From Virgifigura deserti (GTDB lineage Bacteria; Pseudomonadota; Alphaproteobacteria; Dongiales; Dongiaceae), in contig QOZR01000010.1 of the NCBI GenBank assembly GCA_003576685.1, forward strand, positions 124,001 through 188,000: a stretch of 64,000 bases of DNA, given 5' to 3'. This document shows, in pieces, positions 26,326 through 34,942 of this stretch. Positions within the stretch are counted from its first letter, which is position 1. Each line of letters starts with the position of its first letter. A program made the translations under genes and the position numbers. The notes under the pieces are model-generated. The model saw nothing but the letters and a program-made list of their open reading frames with translations. It was not told the DNA's origin and searched no databases.

Positions 26326-26790
26326 TCAGAAGCCGAGTTCGCTCAAGGATGGGTGATCGTCAGGCCGGCGGCCGAGCGGCCAATGGTATTTGCGCTCGCT
26401 CTCCTTGATCGGAACATCGTTGATGCTGGCGATGCGCCGGCGCATCAGCCCGTCGCCACTGAACTCCCAATTCTCGTTGCCGTAGCTGCGGAACCACTGG
26501 CCGCTGTCATCGTGCCACTCATAGGCGAAGCGCACGGCGATGCGGTTCTCATGGAAAGCCCAGAGCTCCTTGATGAGGCGATAGTCGAGCTCGCGATTCC
26601 ATTTGCGCGTCAAGAAGGCTTCGATGGCCTCGCGACCCTGCAGGAATTCCGCGCGATTGCGCCAGCGACTCTCGGCCGTATAGGCGAGCGCGACGCGTGC
26701 CGGATCGCGAGTGTTCCAGGCATCTTCGGCCAGACGCACCTTTTCGGCGGCGGTTTCGGCGGTGAAGGGCGGAAGCGGTGGGCGGCTCAT
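26326..26790 (-). CDS. DUF1348 family protein (NTF2/SnoaL-like fold)
   Basis: 154 residues in the cone-shaped NTF2-like fold: AEKVRLAEDAWNTRDPARVALAY at the N-terminus, SRWRNRAEFLQGREAIEAFLTRKW, and a C-terminal beta region with YEWHDDSGQWFRSYGNENWEF. The family is common and uncharacterised. It begins a two-gene run with the PPOX-like gene and is divergent from the LysR gene, which suggests that LysR controls both. Confidence 0.85.
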   Translation of the reverse strand: MSRPPLPPFTAETAAEKVRLAEDAWNTRDPARVALAYTAESRWRNRAEFLQGREAIEAFLTRKWNRELDYRLIKELWAFHENRIAVRFAYEWHDDSGQWFRSYGNENWEFSGDGLMRRRIASINDVPIKESERKYHWPLGRRPDDHPSLSELGF

Positions 26791-26907
26791 GGGAAGGCTC
26801 CTGTCCGAGGTCGGCCGGTGTGGCCCCGTACCCGAAAGTTAACCTCTTCCATGAATCGCGTGTATTCCGCATAATCGGGAATATTCCTCCCAAATTTCGG
26901 AAGGCTC

Positions 26908-27813
26908 ATGGATCGCCTCGAGTCCATGTCGATCCTGCTGACGGTGGTCGAAGCGGGCAGCCTGTCGGCGGCATCCCGTCGGCTCGGAATGCCGCTCGCA
27001 ACGGTGAGCCGCAAAGTCTCGGAGCTGGAGGCGCATCTCAAGACGCGGCTTCTCAACCGGTCGAGCCGAAAGCTGACATTGACCGACGCCGGGCAATCCT
27101 ACGTGACCGCCTGCAGGCGCATCCTCGAAGACGTCGGCGAGGCCGAGCGCATCGCGTCGGGCGAATACAGCGCGCCGAAGGGCGACCTCGTGATTACTGC
27201 CCCGATCGTCTTCGGTCGCCTGCATGTTATTCCCGTCGCCGTGGAGTTCCTGAAGGCATATCCGGATATCGACATCCGGCTCGTGCTAGCCGACCGTGTC
27301 ATCAACCTCCTGGAAGACCGTGTCGATCTCGCCGTTCGGATCGGCGCGTTACCCGACAGCAGCCTCGTGGCGACGCGCGTCGGCACGATCCGGCGCGTCC
27401 TGTGCGGGAGCCCGACCTATTTTGCCGAACGCGGCATACCGAAGAGCCTCGAGGAACTCGGCTCCCACAGCTGCATCAGCTTCCAGGGCCTGATGTCACC
27501 AAGCAGCTGGAGCTTCACGAAGGGCAGATCCGATGTCTCAGTCGCAGTTCATTCGCGGCTCATCGTCAACACGGCGGAGGCGGCCATCGACGCGGCGATT
27601 GCCGGGATCGGGATCACGCGCGTTCTGTCCTATCAAGTCGCCAATGCGGTCGCGGCAGGGACGCTCGTCGTCGCTCTCGAAGACTTCGAACCAGCACCGT
27701 GGCCCGTCAGTTTCGTCTATACCGGCCAGGGACTTCTGCCGCTAAAGCTGCGCGCCTTTCTTGATTTCGCCGCGCCCCGTTTGAAGGCGAGGCTATCGGA
27801 GCGGGGTGAGTGA
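26908..27813 (+). CDS. LysR-family transcriptional regulator
   Basis: 301 residues: N-terminal winged helix-turn-helix (SILLTVVEAGSLSAASRRLG, ATVSRKVSELEAHLKTRLL at about 8-50), then a periplasmic-binding-like effector domain (VFGRLHVIPVAVEFLKAYP, DRVDLAVRIGALPDSSLVATRVG). This is the sub-group with CISFQGL- and NTAEAAIDAAIAGIGITRVLSYQ-type blocks typical of DHG/DHP-type LysR proteins. The 117 bases between it and the DUF1348 gene would hold the operator. No link to the C1 genes is visible. Confidence 0.92.
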   Translation: MDRLESMSILLTVVEAGSLSAASRRLGMPLATVSRKVSELEAHLKTRLLNRSSRKLTLTDAGQSYVTACRRILEDVGEAERIASGEYSAPKGDLVITAPIVFGRLHVIPVAVEFLKAYPDIDIRLVLADRVINLLEDRVDLAVRIGALPDSSLVATRVGTIRRVLCGSPTYFAERGIPKSLEELGSHSCISFQGLMSPSSWSFTKGRSDVSVAVHSRLIVNTAEAAIDAAIAGIGITRVLSYQVANAVAAGTLVVALEDFEPAPWPVSFVYTGQGLLPLKLRAFLDFAAPRLKARLSERGE

Positions 27814-27883
27814 AATTCGTGAATCGAGGGGCCGGCGACGGCTTGACTGACTTGCCGAACCTGGCGACGGCGTGCGCGTCCGT

Positions 27884-28345
27884 TCACTCCTTGTCACCGG
27901 CCGTCCCGTCGTCGCAGCCGATCAGCCGCCAAGGCGGCGGGCCGATGCCGATCGACGGCTCCCCGGCGGCCGACTGCCGCCTCAGCCAGCGAATCTGGAT
28001 CTGATAGGCCTCCTGCTCGCGCTTCACCCAGTCTTCGCAGCTTCGTCGATTGCTGAACCTACCGTTCTCCTGCTGCAGGAAATGGACGAGTTCATGGACC
28101 AGGATGCCGGCAGCGGGCGTCTCCTCGACGGGGTTCAGGCGATCATCCAGGAAGATTGTCCGGCCGCCGGGAAACCAGCCATATACCTCGCAGGGGCGGT
28201 CACAGGCCATGCCTTCCAGCTCCTGATGCGAGATCAGCACGACCTCGGGCGGCCGGTCCGGAACAGGGTAGGTCGATAATCCGCTGATCGCGACGAGCAA
28301 TTCCACGATCAGCTCTTGAAGCAGATTGCTGTTCGGCAAGATCAC
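27884..28345 (-). CDS. Putative zinc-metallopeptidase-like protein (HELVH motif, DUF6647-like)
   Basis: 153 residues. Residues about 83-90 carry ILVHELVHFLQ, an HExxH zinc motif followed by a conserved helix, in a small protein with scattered cysteines (ACDRPCEV, RRSCEDW). No signal peptide is convincing. Family name DUF6647 is from memory. The gene is convergent to the LysR gene and faces the xox accessory gene across 209 bases. Function unknown. Confidence 0.65.
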   Translation of the reverse strand: MILPNSNLLQELIVELLVAISGLSTYPVPDRPPEVVLISHQELEGMACDRPCEVYGWFPGGRTIFLDDRLNPVEETPAAGILVHELVHFLQQENGRFSNRRSCEDWVKREQEAYQIQIRWLRRQSAAGEPSIGIGPPPWRLIGCDDGTAGDKE

Positions 28346-28554
28346 CTCGGACGGAACGCGACGCCGTCATGACCTCAATCGCGAAGGGCAGGAACAGGAC
28401 CGCCTCACAGGATGGCGAGCGGTGGCCGCAACCTTTTCATTATCCATCGACCCCGTTACATATAGAGAGCGAACGATCCGGCGGCAGCTGCTTTCTTCGG
28501 AATCCGGCAGCTGGACCGGGCGCAGGCGACTTCAGGGACGAGGCATCGGACTCG

Positions 28555-29235
28555 ATGAAACGGATTTCCATGCAGCCTTTTGTCCTCGCCGCGATGCTGT
28601 TGCTGAGCGGCGGCTTGGCCGGAAATGTCGCGCAGGCTGATTATTCTCCAGCCCAGATCGCGCTGTTCGACACGCCCCATCTTGCGAACATCGCGCAGCC
28701 GCTGACGATCCAATATGACTTCAGCCGAGACGGCACGGGCGACGATGTGACTAAGGATCAAGTCGATGTCATCGTCACCGAGGTCATGGCGGATGGCCGC
28801 AGGAACCTGGAGTTCGATTTCCTGAGCGGCCCGCGCCACCGCAATTTTCCGCCGATCGAGAACTTCCGCGGCAATCCCTTGATCATGCTGTTCCTCGAGT
28901 ATGACGTTCAGGAGATGAGCGCGGCGACAGGCGGATCGGCGCTCTATTTCCGCAATCGCATTCGCAATGCCTTTCTCGTGAGCGCGGAAGCCGAGAGCGT
29001 CAGTTTCGAATTCGACGGCCGCAGCCTTTCCGGCACGCGGGTGGTCGTCAGCCCCTTCATAAAGGATCCGCATCTGATCCACTTTCCGGGGCTCGAGCAG
29101 AAGAGCTATGAGTTTCTGTTGTCTCCGGAAATTCCCGGTGGGGTCTATCGGATCCGGTCCGTCACGCCGGGCGGCGGCGGTGCCGAGCCGATCGAGGAAA
29201 CCGTGCTATTTCGCGACACCGTTCCCGAGAGCTGA
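28555..29235 (+). CDS. Unrecognised periplasmic protein at the edge of the xox region
   Basis: 226 residues with a clean signal peptide (LAAMLLLSGGLAGNVAQA, cleavage near residue 29). The rest looks beta-rich: FDTPHLANIAQPLTIQYDF, SGPRHRNFPPIENFRGNP, FLEYDVQEMSAATGGSALYFRNRIR and a C-terminal VTPGGGG loop. No cysteines, haem or metal motif. I do not recognise a family. GGGACGAGG lies upstream of the ATG; a second in-frame ATG five codons later is possible. It is 54 bases before another small secreted gene and convergent to the SoxYZ-like carrier, so an accessory role in quinoprotein methanol oxidation is an inference from place only. Confidence 0.72.
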   Translation: MKRISMQPFVLAAMLLLSGGLAGNVAQADYSPAQIALFDTPHLANIAQPLTIQYDFSRDGTGDDVTKDQVDVIVTEVMADGRRNLEFDFLSGPRHRNFPPIENFRGNPLIMLFLEYDVQEMSAATGGSALYFRNRIRNAFLVSAEAESVSFEFDGRSLSGTRVVVSPFIKDPHLIHFPGLEQKSYEFLLSPEIPGGVYRIRSVTPGGGGAEPIEETVLFRDTVPES

Positions 29236-29289
29236 GCCCGGATTCGAAAGGCCCGAGGTTTTGACGATAGAGAAGCTGGACAGTAAGAC

Positions 29290-29625
29290 ATGAAAAGACT
29301 GGCTTTGATCCTGCTCATGGCCGGCGCGATCAGGCCAAGCGTCGCAGCGCCGCCCGATTATCCCACCGCCGCACTCGCGGATTACGTCTTTGCCTGCATG
29401 GCAGCCAACGGCCAGTCGCGCGCCGCATTGGACGATTGCTCCTGCAGCATCGACGTGATCGCCTCGATCGTCCCCTACGAGGATTATATCGAGGCGGAGA
29501 CGGTTCTCAGCATGATTCAGGTGCCCGGCGAGAAGACCGCGGTTTTCCGTGACGTCCCCTGGACCAAGGAAGTGGTGAAGGAGTTGCGGCAGGCGCAGGC
29601 GGAGGCCGAGATCCGCTGCTTCTGA
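29290..29625 (+). CDS. Small unrecognised secreted protein with Cys cluster
   Basis: 111 residues. A signal peptide (RLALILLMAGAIRPSVAA) is followed by DYVFACMAANGQSRAALDDCSCSIDVIASIVPYEDY and a final Cys in EIRCF. Four cysteines in the mature part (FAC, DDCSC, RCF) suggest two disulfides in the periplasm. No haem CxxCH. Two methionine/acid-rich segments lie between. Cotranscribed with the previous gene by spacing. Function unknown; small Cys proteins next to XoxF-type genes are worth testing as maturation factors. Confidence 0.7.
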   Translation: MKRLALILLMAGAIRPSVAAPPDYPTAALADYVFACMAANGQSRAALDDCSCSIDVIASIVPYEDYIEAETVLSMIQVPGEKTAVFRDVPWTKEVVKELRQAQAEAEIRCF

Positions 29626-29663
29626 TGCGGTGCGGCACCCGAGAACTCAAGACCCCGAGAACG

Positions 29664-30485
29664 TCAGGACGCTGGCGCCGGGGTCATGGGCCAGCTTCGG
29701 TCATAGGTCATCCCCTCGGAGTCCTTGACCTCGACCGTGATCGCGCCCGCGGCTTCCGGCAGGTAGTGGAAGTGAACGCTGGGGTTCTCGCTCAGCGAAA
29801 TATCCGCATCGACGGTCATGATCGTCCGATCGCCATAGCTCACGCGGATCTTCTGCACGAAATGCGCGGGAATGTAGGTTCGGGTGATCTGGTCGAACTG
29901 CATTCCGGAATAGTTCGGATGGCTGATCAGGATCTGGGCCTGGTTCACCTCCTGCAGCACGACGTCGTCGGTCTGCTTCAGCTTCATCTTGCCGATGTTC
30001 GCCATGGCGCTTTCCGCGTCCTTGAGCGCCGGCGCCGAACAGCCGCCGGCCGCCTTGACGAACCGCGTCGCCATATAGAGCTCGCCGTCGCTGGTCTCCG
30101 CAATCGCCCGAATATTGGTATAGGCGTTCACCCGGACCCGGGTCGAGAAGCTGGCGCTGCCGCTGTCTGGCGTGAAATGGAAGACGCCGGCGACCGGTGC
30201 CGGATTCTCGTCGATGATCAGATGGACGGACCGGATATAGCGCTCGGCGGTCTGCGGGATCTCGGCGACGACGGTGATCGGGACGATCGCCGCATCATAT
30301 GCGCGGACCGGCGCTTCGAGCTGGAGAAGCCCGGCACCGTCATGAATCTCCCGCCCCTCGAACAAGGCCGCCTTGATGTCGGGCCAGATCGCCAGGTTGT
30401 CGCTCGCCGCCCTGGCTTCTCCTCCGCCGAAACCCGGCGCGATCGCGAGGATGGCCAGGAAGAGAATGCTTCGTACCTGCATCAT
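29664..30485 (-). CDS. Quinoprotein dehydrogenase-associated SoxYZ-like carrier
   Basis: 273 residues with signal peptide (ILFLAILAIAPGFGGGEARA). The N-terminal half resembles SoxY (DIKAALFEGREIHDGAGLLQLEAPVRAYDAAIVPI) and the C-terminal half SoxZ (QAQILISHPNYSGMQFDQIT through VSYGDRTIMTVDADISLSENP), giving a fused SoxYZ. A Cys in AAGGCSAPA sits at the junction and could be the swinging-arm carrier residue. Family members are found only with PQQ-dehydrogenase loci; function unproven. GGAGAGCG precedes the ATG. Confidence 0.92.
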   Translation of the reverse strand: MMQVRSILFLAILAIAPGFGGGEARAASDNLAIWPDIKAALFEGREIHDGAGLLQLEAPVRAYDAAIVPITVVAEIPQTAERYIRSVHLIIDENPAPVAGVFHFTPDSGSASFSTRVRVNAYTNIRAIAETSDGELYMATRFVKAAGGCSAPALKDAESAMANIGKMKLKQTDDVVLQEVNQAQILISHPNYSGMQFDQITRTYIPAHFVQKIRVSYGDRTIMTVDADISLSENPSVHFHYLPEAAGAITVEVKDSEGMTYDRSWPMTPAPAS

Positions 30486-30595
30486 CGGCGCTCTCCTTCG
30501 CTCGGACCGCAGTCCCGGATCTAATGTGATGCGGGTCAGGAGCGGGGTCAACAGCCGGGGCATGAGCCCTCCGGCAAACGAGATTTCCGAGCGGT

Positions 30596-31570
30596 CTACT
30601 CCCATTCCAGCTCCGTGAATGCCGTAACGATATTTCGCGCGTGGTAATCGTCGAACAGCAGCCACTTGCCGCGTTCCGACCGGCCGACCGTCTCCACTGC
30701 CTGCTCCATGGTGCCGCCTTCGGCCAGCAGCGTGCGGATTTCGTCGAGCAGCGTCCGCAGATAGCGCTCCTGCGCATCGAGCGCGCCGGGCCAGTCGGCG
30801 CTGACCGGCCCATGTCCGGGAATCACCCGGGCCGCGTTCACCTGCCGCAAGGCCGCGATCACCTCCAGCCAGCCTTTCAGGCTTCCGTCGATGGCGGGGA
30901 TGCGGTCCATGAACAGAAGATCCGACAGCCACAAGGTCGAAGTCCGGACATCGAAAACGGACAGATCGTTGTCGGTATGCGCGGTCGGGTGGGCAGCCAG
31001 CCGCAGCACCCGGCCGCCGAGATCGATCTCCCGCCGCTCGCCGACGCCCTGCGCCGGGAGGATGATCCGCGTTCCGGCGGCCGCATCGCCCAATCGTTCA
31101 ATCAGGTTCTCGAGGTAGAAGGGCCCCCGGGCCGTCAGTGCCCCGGCGAGCTTCGCATGGCCGACAAAGGCGGGAGCGTCGTCAACGAACGCCGCGTTGC
31201 CGAAGATATGGTCCGGATGAACATGCGTGTTGATGACGTAGCGTATAGGCAGGTCGGTGATCGCCCGGACCGCCGCGCGCAGACGTTGTCCTTCTATCGC
31301 GCTGCCGCCGCTGTCGATCACCGCGACGGCCTCGGCCCCGACGATGAATCCGATATTGGCGATGCCGCCATGGTTTTCGGCCGTGACCTCTCCGTGGACT
31401 CCCTGGTGCACGAAGATGCCAGGCGCCACCTGCTTCATCGCCAGCGGCATGACGTCGTCCTCGGCCGCAAGCGCGACATCGCCAAAGATGAGGATGAGGG
31501 CCGCCGCTACCGATCGTCGGAAAGCACCTCGTTTCGGAAGAAACCCCGGTTTCGGAAGAGACAAGGTCAA
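30596..31570 (-). CDS. Quinoprotein relay-system zinc metallohydrolase (SoxH-like MBL fold)
   Basis: 324 residues, secreted (signal near AAALILIFGDVALA). Metallo-beta-lactamase zinc motif THVHPDHIFGN at about 116-126, a second His in AHPTAHTDNDL and a third in IPGHGPVSADWP. These are the ligands of a binuclear zinc site. Family pairs with the SoxYZ-like carrier in PQQ-alcohol-dehydrogenase loci; substrate unknown. The start is TTG, two bases after the pentapeptide gene stop, with no better codon. Confidence 0.9.
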   Translation of the reverse strand: MTLSLPKPGFLPKRGAFRRSVAAALILIFGDVALAAEDDVMPLAMKQVAPGIFVHQGVHGEVTAENHGGIANIGFIVGAEAVAVIDSGGSAIEGQRLRAAVRAITDLPIRYVINTHVHPDHIFGNAAFVDDAPAFVGHAKLAGALTARGPFYLENLIERLGDAAAGTRIILPAQGVGERREIDLGGRVLRLAAHPTAHTDNDLSVFDVRTSTLWLSDLLFMDRIPAIDGSLKGWLEVIAALRQVNAARVIPGHGPVSADWPGALDAQERYLRTLLDEIRTLLAEGGTMEQAVETVGRSERGKWLLFDDYHARNIVTAFTELEWE

Positions 31571-31572
31571 GC

Positions 31573-32370
31573 CTAATCGAACTGTGCCGATTGGCGGTTG
31601 GCGGTGTCGAGGCCGATTACGCTGTCGAGCCCCCTCACCTTCAGCAGCCGCGCGTTCCGCAGATCCGCCTTGGTGACGTCGGCGCCTGTAAGGTCGGCGC
31701 CGGAGAAATCCGCGCCGGCCATTTCGGCGCGCGTCAAATCCGCGCCGGCGAGGCTCGCGCCTCGCAGATCGGCGAATTCGAGCATGCCGCGCGACAGGTC
31801 CGCCCCTTCCAGGTTTGCCTCGCGGAGATTGGCGTTCCTCATCGATACCCGCATCAGGCCCATCGGCTGGTTGCGCATATCCGCGCCCATCATCACGCCT
31901 TCGAGGTTGGCGCCTTCGAGGTTCGCGTCTTCGAAATTGCTGACGAGCCGGGCGCCGGACAAGTCCGCGCCGCGCAGGTCGGCCTCGGCGAAGACGGTGG
32001 CGAATGCGCTGGTTCGCCTGAGGTCGGCGTTGCGCAGATCGGCGCCGCGAAGAACGGCGACATCGAGAACCGTGTCGGACAGGTCGGCGGCGGCGAGAAT
32101 AGCCCCCTTCAGGACCGCGCCGTGAAGGTTGGCGCCCTTGAAATCCACGCCCGTGAGATCGAGGCCCGCAAGATTTCGCCCCGACAGATCAACGGGGGTC
32201 GTGCCGGCCTCGCGCGCCACCAACGCCCGCACCTCGCCAGCCGTCAGATCCGCCGCAACGGACGGTGCGGTGGCGCATAGCAGGACCAGCACGAGACCCC
32301 GCGTTGCAGCCTGTCGCAAGGCGCGGGAACAAACAATGGCAAGCGCGCTGGTCAGCGGACCTATCACCAT
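31573..32370 (-). CDS. Secreted pentapeptide-repeat protein
   Basis: About 265 residues. After a long signal/anchor region (LVLVLLCATAPSVAA) lies a segment rich in A(D/N)LxG-type pentapeptides: GANLHGAVLKGAILAAADLS, GADLRNADLRRTSA, EADLRGADLSGARL, GADLTRAEMAGADFSGADL. These build a right-handed quadrilateral beta-helix from about residue 65 to 250. Such proteins occur in xox loci beside the SoxYZ/MBL pair; biochemical role unknown. The start ATG (MVIGPL) was preferred to an upstream codon. A few interruptions (residues near MRNQPMGLMRV) break the repeat. Confidence 0.85.
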   Translation of the reverse strand: MVIGPLTSALAIVCSRALRQAATRGLVLVLLCATAPSVAADLTAGEVRALVAREAGTTPVDLSGRNLAGLDLTGVDFKGANLHGAVLKGAILAAADLSDTVLDVAVLRGADLRNADLRRTSAFATVFAEADLRGADLSGARLVSNFEDANLEGANLEGVMMGADMRNQPMGLMRVSMRNANLREANLEGADLSRGMLEFADLRGASLAGADLTRAEMAGADFSGADLTGADVTKADLRNARLLKVRGLDSVIGLDTANRQSAQFD

Positions 32371-32921
32371 TCTATGGGCCCTCGCTGCTCCTCGATCCGT
32401 GTGCGGCATCCGTGTGCGGCTTCGATGCTCGAGGACCAGCCCTGGCGATCAGCCAAGAACAAGCGGCCCGGCCGAGCGCTCTCGCGCATCGGGACGCCGT
32501 GTCGATCGTGACTCTGCCATAGCCTCACGCCGGGCTCCATCACATTCGGGAAAGTCCGGGCGCGCAATACGCTCCATACGCTAATGAGAGGAGAGGAAAA
32601 GGCCTTTTCGGGAAGTTTTGCCGGGAAACGCAACTCGCTGGCCATGAGACGGCTTGACTTGACTCGACGGAGTCGGGCTAACATTAAGAACTGGTTAAGA
32701 CGCTGAAGCCTTGGCGACGATCAGCGGGCTTGGCTGGGGCGGCATCATGCATGGTGTCGCGGTTGTTGCCGGTTAGCAGGTGGGTGGGGCGTCGCGATAA
32801 CGGTTTGGCCACCCGATCAACGGCCGGACGGCTAGAACAGGCCCAAGCAGAGCTTGTTCAATCTTCGTCTGCTTGGGAACAGACAGGCGGATCTGCCGTC
32901 TAATTTTGGGAGGATAAAATA
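32371..32921 (+). promoter_or_regulatory. xoxF control region and 5' leader with attenuator-like hairpins
   Basis: 551 bases without a gene. A weak promoter candidate is TTGACT at 32654-32659 with TAACAT at 32679-32684 (19-base spacer). Nearer the gene, CCCAAGCAGA (32842-32851) and TCTGCTTGGG (32868-32877) form a perfect 10-base stem. AGAC-GGC and GCC-GTCT (32881-32901) form a second stem with one bulge, followed by TAATTTT and then the ribosome site GGGAGG (32908-32913). GTCTG (32867-32871) can instead pair with CAGAC (32880-32884), breaking both stems, which is the design of an attenuator. Function is inferred, not shown. Confidence 0.5.
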
Positions 32922-34721
32922 ATGCGACCATCCCTTCTGAAAAGTGCCGCTATAGTCGTTGCCGCAACACTCGCGCTACCGACGGTGGCACTGGCGAACG
33001 AAGAGTTGTTGAAGATGGAAGGTGACCCCAATCAGTGGGTCACGCAGCTCGGTAACTATTCGGGCACCCGGTACAGCGGACTCGACCAAATCAACAGCGA
33101 AAACGTGGGCGACCTTCAGGTCGCATGGAGCTTCTCGACCGGCGTGCTGCGCGGACATGAAGGCGGGCCGCTGGTAATCGGCGATGTGATGTATATTCAC
33201 ACGCCGTTCCCGAACATCGTCTATGCGCTCGATCTGAACGAGCCTGGCAAGGTGATCTGGAAGTACGAGCCGAGACAGGATCCGGACGTCATCCCCGTGA
33301 TGTGCTGCGACACGGTCAACCGTGGGGTCGCCTATGGCAACGGGATGATCTTCCTGAACCAGGCCGACACCACACTGGTGGCGCTCGACGCCAAGACCGG
33401 TGAGGTCAAATGGACCGCGGTGAACGGCGATCCGACGAAGGGCGAGACCGCGACCATGTCGCCCTTGGTCGTGAAGGACAAGGTCATCGTCGGAAACAGC
33501 GGCGCCGAGTTTGGCGTTCGCGGTCATATGACGGCCTATGACATCAACACCGGTGAAATGGCCTGGCGTGCCTATTCGACCGGGCCGGACGAGGAACTGC
33601 TCGTCAACCCGCAGGAGACGACGCATCTCGGCGAGCCGATCGGCGAGGATTCGAGCCTGAAGACCTGGGAAGGCGATCAGTGGAAGATCGGCGGCGGCAC
33701 GACCTGGGGCTGGATCACCTATGATCCGGAGCTGGACCTGATCTATTACGGGACCGGCAACCCGAGCACCTGGAACCCGTCGCAGCGTCCAGGCGACAAT
33801 CGCTGGTCGATGACCCTGTTCGCCCGCGATCCGGACGACGGCATGGCGAAGTGGGTCTACCAGATGACGCCGCACGACGAGTGGGATTATGACGGCGTCA
33901 ATGAAAGCCTCCTCGTCGACGATCTTGAGGTGAACGGCGAAATGCACAACGTGCTCGTCCATTTCGACCGTAACGGCTTTGCCTATACGATGGACCGTGA
34001 GACCGGTGAACTGCTGGTGGCCGAAAAGTACGATCCGGCCGTCAACTGGGCTACCGAGGTCGACATGGAGACGGGCCGGCCGCAGGTCGTGGCCGAATAC
34101 TCTACCGACGAGCAGGGCGAGGACACGAACGTCCAGGGCATCTGCCCGGCCGCACTCGGCACCAAGGACCAGCAGCCTTCGACCTATTCGCCGAAGACCG
34201 GACTGTTCTACGTGCCGACCAACCATGTCTGCATGGACTACGAGCCGTACCGGGTGGCCTACACCGCAGGTCAGCCCTATGTCGGCGCCACGCTCAGCAT
34301 GTATCCGGCCCCGGGCGGCGACCATCTCGGCAATTTCATTGCCTGGGATGCGGCGAAGGGCGAGATCGTCTGGTCCAATCCCGAGCCGTTCTCGGTCTGG
34401 AGCGGTGCGCTCGCGACGGCCGGCGACATCGTCTTCTATGGCACGCTGGAAGGCTATCTGAAGGCGGTCGACGCCAAGACGGGTGAGGAGCTGTACAGCT
34501 TCCGCACGCCGTCGGGCATCATCGGAAACGTCAACACCTATACCCACGACGGCAAGCAGTACATCGCCGTTCTGTCGGGCGTCGGCGGTTGGGCCGGAAT
34601 CGGTCTGGCGGCTGGCTTGACCGAGAGCACGGCGGGTCTGGGGGCCGTGGGCGCCTACCAGTCACTGTCGAACTACACCCAGCTCGGCGGCACCCTGACG
34701 GTGTTCGCGCTGCCGGAATGA
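32922..34721 (+). CDS. xoxF: Lanthanide-dependent PQQ methanol dehydrogenase
   Basis: Periplasmic quinoprotein oxidising methanol, with PQQ and a lanthanide ion. 599 residues with signal peptide cleaved near ALANEELLK. Eight-bladed propeller blocks are present. Active-site residues: vicinal cysteines C128-C129 in VMCCDTVNRG, Glu196 in NSGAEFG, Asn280 in YGTGN, Asp322 and the extra Asp324 in WDYDGVNE. Asp at +2 from the catalytic Asp is the mark of lanthanide-type XoxF; calcium MxaF has Ala there. GGGAGG precedes the ATG. No mxaI small subunit is near. A strong terminator follows, separating it from xoxG. Confidence 0.98.
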   Translation: MRPSLLKSAAIVVAATLALPTVALANEELLKMEGDPNQWVTQLGNYSGTRYSGLDQINSENVGDLQVAWSFSTGVLRGHEGGPLVIGDVMYIHTPFPNIVYALDLNEPGKVIWKYEPRQDPDVIPVMCCDTVNRGVAYGNGMIFLNQADTTLVALDAKTGEVKWTAVNGDPTKGETATMSPLVVKDKVIVGNSGAEFGVRGHMTAYDINTGEMAWRAYSTGPDEELLVNPQETTHLGEPIGEDSSLKTWEGDQWKIGGGTTWGWITYDPELDLIYYGTGNPSTWNPSQRPGDNRWSMTLFARDPDDGMAKWVYQMTPHDEWDYDGVNESLLVDDLEVNGEMHNVLVHFDRNGFAYTMDRETGELLVAEKYDPAVNWATEVDMETGRPQVVAEYSTDEQGEDTNVQGICPAALGTKDQQPSTYSPKTGLFYVPTNHVCMDYEPYRVAYTAGQPYVGATLSMYPAPGGDHLGNFIAWDAAKGEIVWSNPEPFSVWSGALATAGDIVFYGTLEGYLKAVDAKTGEELYSFRTPSGIIGNVNTYTHDGKQYIAVLSGVGGWAGIGLAAGLTESTAGLGAVGAYQSLSNYTQLGGTLTVFALPE

Positions 34722-34746
34722 TCGTCGTCTGACCGATCAAGCTCTG

Positions 34747-34783
34747 GGCCCGGCCTCCGCTTTTCTGGAGGCCGGGCCTTTTT
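34747..34783 (+). terminator. Rho-independent terminator after xoxF
   Basis: Perfect 12-base stem GGCCCGGCCTCC / GGAGGCCGGGCC with an 8-base loop, then TTTTT. Lies 25 bases after the xoxF stop. It should cap most xoxF transcripts and make xoxG/xoxJ depend on read-through or their own promoter. Confidence 0.93.
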
Positions 34784-34942
34784 CTCTGATCGGCGGGTTG
34801 GGTCTTCGGCTCAAGCGGTGATGACCGCGAACTGCGATATCGATGAAATCCTCGAGGGCGAGGCTTTGAATGCGTCGACGGCGTCGATGCATTTTTGCGA
34901 GCCTTCGGCGAACCTCGGAACAAAATGAAAGGACCACCGCTT

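Noticed and set aside
29640..29690. Possible bidirectional terminator (GACCCCG / CGGGGTC) between convergent genes
   Set aside because: Only 7 paired bases across a 20-base loop, overlapping coding sequence, with no T tract.
32922..34721. Assignment of the methanol dehydrogenase as MxaF
   Set aside because: Asp324 in WDYDG and absence of mxaI point to XoxF.
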